From the NCBI GenBank assembly GCA_051294375.1, contig CM119266.1, positions 749,554 to 813,553 of the forward strand: a DNA stretch of 64,000 bases, read 5' to 3'. The position numbers and the translations under genes are program-made. This stretch comes from Paraspadella gotoi (lineage: Eukaryota; Chaetognatha). The notes below the pieces were generated by a model. It saw only the letters and a list, made by a program, of their open reading frames with translations. It was not told where the DNA came from and did no database searches. Shown here in pieces: positions 51,660 through 61,300 of the stretch (positions within the stretch are counted from its first letter, which is position 1; every line of letters begins with the position of its first letter).

Positions 51660-54600
51660 TCATCCGTCCTTCCTCCCCAAATATTCGTTGATGGCTTTCC
51701 GCCCGAAATGATGGCCGACGAAGCCGAGTAAGAGAAATCCGCAGACGAAGAAGCAGATGAACGTCGCTCGTCGGGCGACTTGGGCGTCTAACCGGCAATC
51801 GTCGTCGCCGGCCGACGCCGCTTCTCCACCGTTCAGCTCCGGTACGTCGTCGTCGTCGTCCTCGTCGTCGTTGAGCCTCGTCGCCGAGCCGGCCACAACG
51901 ACGGGTCCCTCGCCCGGTGCCGGCGTTGTTCTCCCCGACGCCGCAGCAGGAGCCGCAGCGGAAGCCCCTCTCTTCACCGCTCCGCCGCCGCCGCCGTCGC
52001 CGCCGCCGTCGGGTCCGACCGCCAACCTCTCCCTCGCCAGGCGCTTCTCCTCCTTCCAGTTGATGCAACGAAACTGATAGACGAGCAAAACCGTCGACAT
52101 AAAGTACTGAGCCACGAGCTGACCGATCCAAAAGCCCATGACGCCGAGGTGGCCCACGCGTGGGGAGAGGAGGGTAAGCCCGAGGGGGAGAGAGATGAGG
52201 TAGTATGCTGCGGTGGGTTGGGTCGGGTAGGGTGAAAATTATTTGTTTTTAAGCTGGAGACAGAACGACAGACTGACTGAAGTAGAGAGGAAGATAGAGA
52301 CACACAAACAGACAGACCGACAGACTGACTGAAGTAGAGAGGAAGATAGAGACACACAAACAGTCAGACCGACTAACACACAGTCAAACGCAATGGCAGA
52401 TACACCGAAAAACGTATGAACACGCAGAGAGAAAGACAATTATACAGACAGACTGAGCGACAGAGAGAAAGAAAAAGAAAGAGAGAGAAAAAGTAGGTTA
52501 CTCAGTAAGCAAATAAAAACGTACGGATTATGTACGGAGTATACGGACAATTTGCCTATTTATTCGCACACCCACGAAATTGAGAATGGCGCCGATCTTC
52601 TGTCGCCCGCAACCTCTGATGACGCCGTTGGATACGTTCGTGACGGCGTCCCCCAATTGGAATATGGCGCAAATAGGCATCACTGGGGAGCGAAATGGAG
52701 TCGTATTAGATCTTCTAAGATGTGTTTTCATTTCTAAGAAATGCTTTCTTTTCTAAGAAATTGTTTTATCGAAACCCGTTTGCGTGAGAAGGACGACGTC
52801 GGTCATCGAGGTGAAGAAATATGGAAGGGGATTGTTCAGCGCGAGGAGAAGGAGGCCGAAGAAAGTCCCGATGGCCAAGGAAATCGTGAAGGAAACGTTG
52901 GCCGCAGTTTTGGCCGAGTCGATCTCTCCTCTACCTGACGGAAAAGAGTTGAGAAGTCAGAGGAAATGAGGGGAAATGAAACGAAATAGGGAAAATATTG
53001 AAATGAATAAGTGACAGAAAAAGATACGAATTCTATCTTGAAGTGAGAGAATCTGAAAATGAAACAGTGAGAGAATCTGAAAAGGAAGCAGTGAGAATCT
53101 GAAATGAAACAGTGAGAATCTGAAAAGGAAGCAGTGAGAGAATCTGAAAAGGAAGAAGTGAGAGAATCTGAAAATGAAACAGTGAGAGAATCTGAAAAAG
53201 GAAACAGTGAGGAATCTGAAAGGAAGCAGTGAGAGATCTGAAAAGGAAGCAGTGAGAGAATCTGAAAAGGAAGCAGTGAGAGAATCTGAAAAGGAAGCAG
53301 TGAGAGGAATCTGAAAAAGGAAGCAGTGAGAGAATCTGAAAAAGAAACGTGAGAGAATCTGAAAAGGAGGTGGGTCGATGTAGAAAGGAAACGGTTTGTG
53401 AGGGACAGAAAGAGTTTTGACGGGACAGAAACTGAAACGGGAGAGCTTTTAATACTTTGTTACACTGAGAAGAAATAGTATTNNNNNNNNNNNNNNNNNN
53501 NNNNNNNGGATAATTTTTATATTGGTTGTACCAATTTCATAATTCTGTTAAAGGTGACTACCGAAATTGATCGCGTTATCCAATATCAATTTTAGTGCCA
53601 CACAAGCAAGGAAAAATATAGCATGTATAATTTTTCGGTTAGAATAAGGAAGGCATTTTTCCTTTGCCTTTTCCACCCACGAGATCCCCAATCACCTGCA
53701 AGCAAACCATAATTATCCCCGGAATCGCCAGCCTCAGATATCCGCCCCACGACACGAAGGCTTTGCGGGAGAGTCCGTTCCAANNNNNNNNNNCTGAAAA
53801 GGAAACGGTTGTGAGGGACAGAAAGAGTTTTGACGGGACAGAAACTGAAACGGGAGAGCTTTTAATACTTTGTAACACTGAGAGAAATAGTTTTGAGTGA
53901 CAGGAAGTAAGACAAAGGGAAACAGAGAAAGGGGATCAGAAACGGAACCAGTTTCAAGCTTCGGAAACGAGGAATAATCTCGATTGATTGAAATATAACC
54001 GATTCTGAAGAGACATAAATGGAGTCAAACGCGGCCGTTAAGAACAGAAACAGGGAACGTGAAACAGATGCGCACCCAATTCGTTGCCGATGTAGATGCA
54101 GGTGGCGGTGGCGATGCCGCCAAAGAAAACGAAGCAAAAACCTAAAATTTGGACGATGATGACGTTCGTGGCCAAATTCGTTTCGTCGACGAAGACGCAG
54201 GCGATCATCCCGATTTCGAATGACCAGAACTTGTGGGCGCGTGGGCGCGTGGGCGCGTGGGAAGCAGGGTACAGGTTGTGGTTGTGGGTAAGGAAGAATG
54301 GGACAATTACAATTCGACCATCTGTTTATGAGCTTAAATTTCTTTATAACCGAGCAAATTATATGAAAAAAACTCAAATGACAATGATTCTAAATACCGT
54401 GTAATAAACATATATATATATATATTATATATTTATATATATATATATATATATTAACTATATCATTATCTTGTAAGAGTGATGGAGGCCTTAAACCACC
54501 AAAGCCTGTCCAAAGTCAGGGGCAAGATAGAATGGTGGACTAAAATCCACCAACCGCTCATCACCGGCCATTGGTGCCGGAGGCAAGTCATTCGCCTCCC

Positions 54601-55512
54601 AACCCAAATGTCGGGGGTTCTACCCCGGTGGCCGCCTCGCAGTTAAGAGAGATGGGGCGCTTAACCCGCCTGTAACATGGTGTTACAGCCTGATCCGTAG
54701 CTCAGGGACTGCTTACATTGAACTGTTCTGTCACTACCATACAACAATCATTACTGTCTCTTCAATAGCTTATTTATTAAATGAATGGATAATTTTTATA
54801 TTGGTTGTACCAATTTCATAATTCTGTTAAAGGTGACTACCGAAATTGATCGCGTTATCCAATATCAATTTTAGTGCCACACAAGCAAGGAAAAATATAG
54901 CATGTATAATTTTTCGGTTAGAATAAGGAAGGCATTTTTCCTTTGCCTTTTCCACCCACGAGATCCCCAATCACCTGCAAGCAAACCATAATTATCCCCG
55001 GAATCGCCAGCCTCAGATATCCGCCCCACGACACGAAGGCTTTGCGGGAGAGTCCGTTCCAAATTCCCACGTGGAGGCGTCGACACACGATGTAGATGAA
55101 GAGGAAGACGACGAAGAGAAACGTGGTGGCGGCGACGGATGTGGCGGCGCCGGCCACGCCCATCGAGAGCTGGACTAGGAAAAGGTTTCCGAGGAATAAT
55201 TTCTTTCGAAGGAAGAAAGTAATGAAAATAAAAGTATTTGTTCCACTAGAGACCACAGCTTTTCAGTCGCGCCCTCGTGGGCCATTGAGGGAAGTCATAA
55301 CTCATGCACGTCGAGGTTTCGGGTTTAATCCCGAATTGCGCGGCAGATTTTTAAAAAAAAATTAATGTGTAAACTTTTTGCGTGCACAACATGAAAAGTT
55401 TCTCGTTAAATTTTATACTTTACTGTAAACCAGAAAACTATATTTGTCAATAGAAAGTTTGAAAGATTTGTACCAATTTGTGACAAGTATGTGCTGTCAA
55501 TGNNNNNNNNNN

Positions 55513-55544
<32 letters not shown>

Positions 55545-56989
55545 ATGAGGATGTAGTGCATGAGAACGTTGAAGACGTTGGCGAGAACGCAGAGAACAAC
55601 GACGGGAATGACGACGAGCTGACACTGGAGGAACTTCATTAACATCATGTAGAGGACGTTGAGCGGGAAAACGATCAAGTAGATGTAGATGTAACTAGAA
55701 GCGAGTAAGGAAGTTGGTAAATTAAATAGGTAAGGCCCAGTGTCGAAGCGTATGAAATTGGTGCAACTAATATAAAAATTATCAATTCATTCAAGAAGTG
55801 ACACAGTACAGGTTTGGTTGGGTTAAACGCTCCATCCAACATCACAGGACCCTGTGTGAGAGATTCTCGAATAAAAGCTCACAGGGCCTATGAGCTTCGA
55901 GAATCTCTCACAACCCAGTCTGTTTCCAACCTTCAATTGTAAAAAAAGACTACATTATTCTAAGACGAAATTCTTTTTGAAGCGTCGTAATATGGGCTAA
56001 CCAATCGTCTTTGAACCAGTCGGTCTCGAGTTCTAGCCCCGGTCCTAACTGATTTTTTACTAGAATATGAAGTCTCTGATTACTACAAATTGGTCAGTGG
56101 GCACTTTAGGTCTGAGACCAAGCCACACAAAATTGGTCAGTGGGCACTTTAGGTCTCAGACCAAGCCACACAAAATTGGTCAGTGGGCACTTTAGGTCTG
56201 AGACCAAGCCTCACAAAATTCTGTCAAATCCCCTTTCCACCCTTATTATTTTAAAATGATTAAAAATAATAAGGAAAAAGTAATCTCTCTCTCTCTCTCA
56301 CGTTTCGACGTAACCGGAAACGGGGTCGCTGACTTTGAAGAACCGAAAGAGATTCTCGACGTTGAGAACTACGGCGACAATCGGCGCGCAGGTGACGAAC
56401 CCCACCCATAGTGATTGCTGGCAGATTACGCCGATTCGCTGAAAATAAAAATGAATGAATGAATGAATGAATGAATGAGATTTGCAGCTCAGTTCTCGCT
56501 ATTTACCTTCAGTTCTCCTCTCCCGTTCGCTTGCGAAACTAAGGTTTCACAGGCGGTGAATAAACCGATCAATGTTGCGTTGCCGAAAACTTGAATGATC
56601 GCCGTTGCTATGCCTAATAGACAAAATTTAAAAAAAAAGAACCGAGGCTATGTAACCGAACCGAACTATTTTTTTTAATACAGACCAAAAATAAAAAATA
56701 AAGGCTCTGACCAAACTAAGAGACATAAGTCCTACAATTTATTCTAAGTAAAGCTACTTCTTCAGGGCCTAAGCCCGACAAAATAGAAGAAATAAAAAGG
56801 GTCTTACCGACCTAAGGCCGACAGTTCGTCCTTGCCGAGTCTCCCGAGAAAAGGAATCGAGATGAATGTGAACATCATCATCGAGAGATGAGTCAACGCG
56901 ATCGGCCAAGAGAGGATCGCCATTTGGCGAAGAGTTCGGAGGTAGCCGCTCGGAAGATGCGGCGCCAACAGGACACGCCCACCGACGAT
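51660..56989 (-). CDS. MATE family transporter 1 (SLC47-like)
   Basis: Multidrug and toxin extrusion type antiporter (family role: exporting organic cations against H+ or Na+). Minus-strand exons: 56989-56812 (MAILSWPIALTHL, FISIPFLGRLGKDELSAL), 56613-56507 (GLFTACETLVSQANGRGEL, the family SALDTLxSQAxG-type motif), 56438-56302, 55694-55543 (PLNVLYMMLMKFLQCQ), 55174-54975 (SMGVAGAATSVAA), 54229-54076 (FWSFEIGMIACVF, CIYIGNELG), 52934-52776, 52682-52572 (SNGVIRGCGRQKIGAILNFV) and 52207-51660 (YYLISLPLGL, GVMGFWIGQLVAQY, then a Gly/Ala/Asp-rich tail and a final membrane segment ATFICFFVCGFLLLGF). About 580 residues. The first exon is missing; a short MSEA exon at 57186-57176 is a poor phase match. 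Core exon lengths equal those of the neighbour gene. A SINE-like element and gap-edge duplicates sit in its introns. Confidence 0.9.
51841..51880. repeat. Coding (GTC)n in the MATE 1 tail
   Basis: Encodes DDEDDDDDV on the minus strand in the cytoplasmic tail; the MATE 2 tail lacks it. Confidence 0.85.
53046..53365. repeat. 24-bp minisatellite, about 13 units (MATE 1 intron)
   Basis: Unit 'gagaatctgaaaaggaagca' + 'gtga', with several one- or two-base length variants. Confidence 0.9.
53483..53793. other. Misplaced duplicate between two gaps
   Basis: 25 Ns (53483-53507), then 53508-53783, which is identical or nearly identical to 54787-55062 and includes part of a MATE exon, then 10 Ns (53784-53793). 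The outer flanks (53385-53480 and 53805-53890) also repeat each other. An assembly artefact is the simplest reading, so this is not an extra exon. Confidence 0.9.
54406..54458. repeat. (TA)n microsatellite
   Basis: TATA array with ATT interruptions in a MATE 1 intron. Confidence 0.95.
54531..54764 (+). mobile_element. tRNA-derived SINE-like element, copy B, with target-site duplication
   Basis: 234 bases between ATAG (54527-54530) and ATAG (54765-54768). Order on the + strand: hairpin GGTGGACTAAAATCCACC; tRNA-like domain 54566-54633 with acceptor-like GGCCATT/GGTGGCC, A-box-like TGGTGCCGGAGG, hairpin GGAGGCAA/TTCGCCTCC and T-arm CGGGGGTTCTACCCCG; then a 'taacatggtgttaca' palindrome and the tail '...tctcttca'. 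The homologous sequence at 60681-60700 lacks it. Confidence 0.8.
55270..55345 (+). repeat. tRNA-like fragment with A-rich end
   Basis: 'cgaggtttcgggtttaatcc' contains a B-box-like GGGTTTAATCCCG, followed by 'gcggcagatttttaaaaaaa'. No full cloverleaf; possibly another SINE remnant. Confidence 0.3.
55503..55540. repeat. (CT)n with 10-N gap (55503-55512)
   Basis: The CT array lies immediately downstream of the donor of the MATE exon 55694-55543 on the minus strand. Confidence 0.95.
55855..55912. repeat. Nested inverted repeat (hairpin)
   Basis: Outer arms TGTGAGAGATTCTCGA (55855-55870) and TCGAGAATCTCTCACA (55897-55912) are perfect; inner AGCTCA/TGAGCT extends the stem. In a MATE 1 intron. Confidence 0.85.
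56085..56218. repeat. 43-bp minisatellite, three units
   Basis: Unit 'acaaattggtcagtgggcac' + 'tttaggtctgagaccaagcc' + 'aca'. Contains the palindrome GGTCTGAGACC. Confidence 0.9.
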
Positions 56990-56999
56990 CTAAGGACGG

Positions 57000-57110
57000 A
57001 GAGAGGGAGGGGAGGGAGAGAGGGAGGGGAGGAGAGAGAGAGGAGAGAGGGAGGGAGGGAGAGGGAGGGGAGGAGAGAGGGGGAAGTTTCGTTTCGTTTC
57101 GTTTCGTTTC
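57000..57110. repeat. GGAGA purine tract and (TTTCG)n
   Basis: GA/GGA-rich block followed by 'gtttcgtttcgtttcgtttc' at 57088-57110. Confidence 0.85.
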
Positions 57111-57249
57111 GTTCAAAGTTAAACAGGTTTTGTTTTTTTTTTCGTCATTACAATGAAACGAACACTTTTACTTACGCTTCCGACATTTTGACGTTTTGAA
57201 TGATCTCTCGACAATGGCGACGTCATTCGCGACAACAAAGTCAACCCCG

Positions 57250-57539
57250 AACCCAGAAACAGTTGAAGAGGAGATCATGAAAAATGATCTTTCCGCTCAG
57301 GTGATCGTATTCCGATCCAAAGGAAAATCATTTCCTTAATAGGCTTAAATTTATTATTTTTTCTAACACTAACGCCCGTTTGCTCGCGGTTATTCTAAAC
57401 CGAGTAAATTTAATAGTGTAGCGGTCATAATCATATATTATTGGCGAATAACAATGTAATACAGAGAATAACATGTAGAACATGGAAGATCATCAGACGA
57501 GACTAAAAAGAGAGAGCACGGCACAGATAAAGTAAGAGA

Positions 57540-57576
<37 letters not shown>

Positions 57577-58300
57577 TTACTGGCCTCCTTCGCGATCGCT
57601 AAGGACCACCGAGGGTTGACCCCGTGGCTACGAAACCTTCGTAGCCACAATAGTGTGAGACATGTTCTCCTTAAATAAGTCCTTTGCATTTAGATTATTT
57701 TTACGTTCATGGGATGGTAAGTAAATTTATTTGTAAATATTATGTCTTTCGAAAAGTAAAAACAAAAAATTTTATTAAAACTGACTAGCTTCGAGAATTT
57801 TTACTCTTCCGCATTTCCAGTTATAAAATACTTTTTTTTAAAAATCAACATTTCGCTAAATTGAGCTGAGAAATTGAGAATCGTTCGTTTGTTGCCCAAC
57901 ATAGATAATAATTCCTGAAGTCAACTTCATAGTGCACAAGCACAAAAGAGCACAATCGGAGGCATTCTCAGTATTTATTTATTTTATTTACAAAACCGTG
58001 ACGTGAATAAAAAATGATGAGCAAATTTATAAATAAGAATTGGTTGCTAAGGAAACCGCGAAGATAGAGTGTCAACTTTCGATGACCGCAACGACAACAA
58101 CAACAACAACAACTTCGACAACGATGAAACAACTCAACAAACCCGAGCCTCGACATTCGACATTCTCTACCCGTAATGATAAACAATAAAATACATAATC
58201 TACATCTCAGAATAAAAATCAATCTCTGTTTCTCTCTTCTCTCCCTCTCCCTGTCTCCCTCTCTCTCCCTCTCTCCCTCTCTCCCTCTCTCTCCCTCTCT
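57250..58300. other. Intergenic DNA between the MATE genes
   Basis: Contains (GA)n at 57537-57572, the hairpin above, (CAA)n at 58091-58111 and (CTC)n at 58235-58305. No gene seen. Confidence 0.5.
57624..57648. repeat. Perfect 11-bp hairpin
   Basis: GTGGCTACGAA / TTCGTAGCCAC with loop ACC, beside a GA array at 57537-57572. Confidence 0.85.
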
Positions 58301-58308
58301 CCCTCTCA

Positions 58309-61300
58309 CTATGTTCCCCTCAAATACCTTTCTATCGTCTTCTTCCCATAAACTTTCCCCAAAAACCCGATGGCGCCGCAAATTCCAAAGGTGAGCACCA
58401 TGAACGCCGCGCGCCGGTAGACGTCCGCGCATCGTTTTCCGGCGTCGACGTCGTCTTCTCTCTCGATCCGCTTCGTCCCCGGTTTTACGAAACCGGCGTC
58501 CATCAGCGGCGCCCACTCGGCGTCGACCGACTTGCTGCGGCGTCCCATCGTCGTCGGCGATGGCGGCGTCGAGGGCGTCGACGGCGACGGCGGCGAAGGA
58601 GACGGCGTCGGAAACGCCGCCAGAGGGATTATGTCGGCGACGCCGTAACCCGTCGTCTTCTTTGTCATCTTCTCCGGCGGCGTGGGGGAATCCTTGGAGA
58701 CGGAGTCCCTCGACCTGACCCGATGCAGCGCGTCGCGGGTTTCGACCTCCCAGTCGATGCTGCAGCATTGGTAGCAGAGAAGTGAGGTCGACTGGACAAA
58801 CTGGGCGAAAACCTGTGGGTGGGTGAGGAGGGTAAGGCTAAACATTACATCCCCTTAAGTAAAAAGAATCCACGCGCACCTGTCCGATCCAAAAGCCCAG
58901 GACGCCCATTCCTCCGGCGGCCGGAGAGAGAAGCGAAAGACCGACCGGCAATGCGATCACGTAGTAACCTGAAAAATTGGAATTGAGAAACAGAGAAGAA
59001 GTATGTGGGAAAAAATAATTTAAAAAACTTTTTTGGGTTTTTTTTTAAAAGAACGGTAAAATGCGACATTGACAATGAAACATGATGACGCAATGATGAT
59101 GCAATAACTTAATTATGCAATTATGCAATTAGATAAATTTGAATGACAAGGCTAAAAGTTATGAAAATCTTGAGAGAAAAATTGAAATAAAAGCGAAGAA
59201 AATAGTATCAAGTAAGAGATAACAATTAAAAAATATTTGATATCTTGACTGCGTCAACTAAATAATAATTACCGACAAAGTTGAGAATGGCGCCGACCTT
59301 CTGTCGGCCACAGCCTCTGATGACGCCGTTGGATGTGTTGGCCACGGAGTCGCCCATTTGCAGAATGGCGCAAACAGGCATCACTGAAAGTGTGCGAGTG
59401 AAGCGTGGGTATGACAAGGCGACAACAACAATTAGGAAGACTCACAAGAAAAATAGTTATTGGAAGAACAAAAACCAGAAAATTATTATCATTAAACAAC
59501 AAAAACTGACAACATCAACAAGCAACAGCAACAACAGCAACAACAACAACAACCTTTTCCGGTGAGATTCAAAACGTCAGGGATGTTGGTGAAGAGTTGA
59601 GGAATGAAGGATTCGCCGAGAAGAAGAATTAGGAAGAAGAAGACTCCGACGGGAACCGAAATGAGGAAGGAGACGTTGGCCACTGTTTTGGCTACATCCG
59701 GGCGACCACATCCTGGGAAGAGCATTCGCTACTTTGTTCATTAGCCAATTGGCCAATCAATCAACCAATTCGCAATCAATCGGATTAACTATTCCTTACT
59801 TATGATTTCAATTATCAAACGTCACTTTGCCAATCGATCGATCAGTCGATCAATACCGCTCACCGAGTTCGTTTCCGACGGCGATGGAGGTAGCGATTCC
59901 GAGGCCAAAGTAGAAGGGAAGAGTGAAGGCCATGACTTGAACGAGGATCACGTTGCTGGACAGATTGATTTCGTCCACCAGAGCGCAGGCGATCATTCCG
60001 ATCTCGAACGCCCACCACTGTCAATTTTGTGGACAATGAAGGGACATTTTGGAAGGTGGTCTGGTCAGGAATGGAGCGAGACTTCTTTCATAAAGGACTT
60101 CAGCACGAGAGCTTTAATCGTTTAAGGTCGAGAAAAAAAGAAATCAAGGGTTGGGTTCTCTTAAACAGCATTCCATTTACAAATCAGGTTATAACATTTT
60201 CTCGTTTTATTATTTTAGTAACCATAATTAAGGGAAAATTGAGGTAAAGGTCACTTCGGTCGGAGTAATTTTTAAAAAAAAGTCAATTGCAAAACCGAGT
60301 CGCCAGGCTCCCGAGCAAAAATCTCACTTGCAAACAGATCATGATCATGCCGGGAATGGCCAGCTTCAAGTACTCCGACCAATGAAGGAAGGCCTCCTTG
60401 GAAAAGCCGTTCCACACGCCCACGTGGAGTCGTTGTTGGAGGATGAAGAAGAGGAGGATGGCGCAGAAGAGGAGGGTGGAGAGGACGATGGCGATGGCGG
60501 AACCGGCCACGCCCATTGAGAGATGAACTGACTCGTCGTGAGATGGTTTTATTATTAGAGTGAATATGGAATAAACGATATTGTGAGAGAGTTTTGATTG
60601 AAAGCTTGCAGGGACCTGCTATGTCATTATCTTGTAAGTGTGATTGAGGCCTTAAACTGTGTGTCTGTCCAAAGTTAGGGGCAAGATAGCTTATTTATTA
60701 AATGAATGGATAATTTTTATATTGGTTGTACCAATTTCATAAAAACAATGGTTCACTATAGTTTTTTCACTTTGGTTGTCTTTTTTTAACCATTTGTTTA
60801 TTCGAATTTTATTTTAAACCTGCAAACTCAATTAAGATATATTTTAGTATATATTTATATTTATTAATGTTAAAGAATATTAGACATGCGGACAAACATA
60901 TTCACTAAAACAAAGATCGATAGACAAGACTGACAGTCTTCCAACTCTGCCATTTATTAAACGAGCTGACATGTGGACACATGTGGACAAAGAGACAGAC
61001 ATATAGAGAGCATTCAACGCATCAAATAATGTAAAAGCTCGCCTATAAATATGTAGTGCAGCAGAATGTTGAAGGCGTTGGCGACGATGCAAGCAATGAC
61101 GCAAGGGATGACAACGAGTTGACACTGAAGAAATTTCATCAAGGCCAAATAGATGACGTTGAGTGGGAAGGCAGGAAGGTAGATGAGGATGTAACTGAAG
61201 CAGTAGAAGGGATGTGAGGATGAAATCGAGTTGATTTGGAAAACCTCAAAAGACTCACACTCATCATTGTCTTTGTGGAACCAAACGATTTTTGTCGCAG

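Noticed and set aside
51757-52077. Ser/Ala/Pro-rich + strand ORF
   Set aside because: Antisense of the MATE 1 terminal exon; GC-rich coding DNA often leaves the reverse open.
53639-53878. Extra MATE exon on the minus strand
   Set aside because: It is a copy of 54975-55062 between two N gaps; treated as an assembly duplicate.
57176-57186. MSEA short first exon for MATE 1
   Set aside because: ATG and GTAAGT are good, but the phase does not fit the start of the next exon; kept only as a remark.
57968-58768. 266-codon minus-strand ORF overlapping the MATE 2 last exon
   Set aside because: The other frame carries the MATE C-terminal membrane segment and joins in phase; this one is Arg-rich and crosses a CTC repeat.
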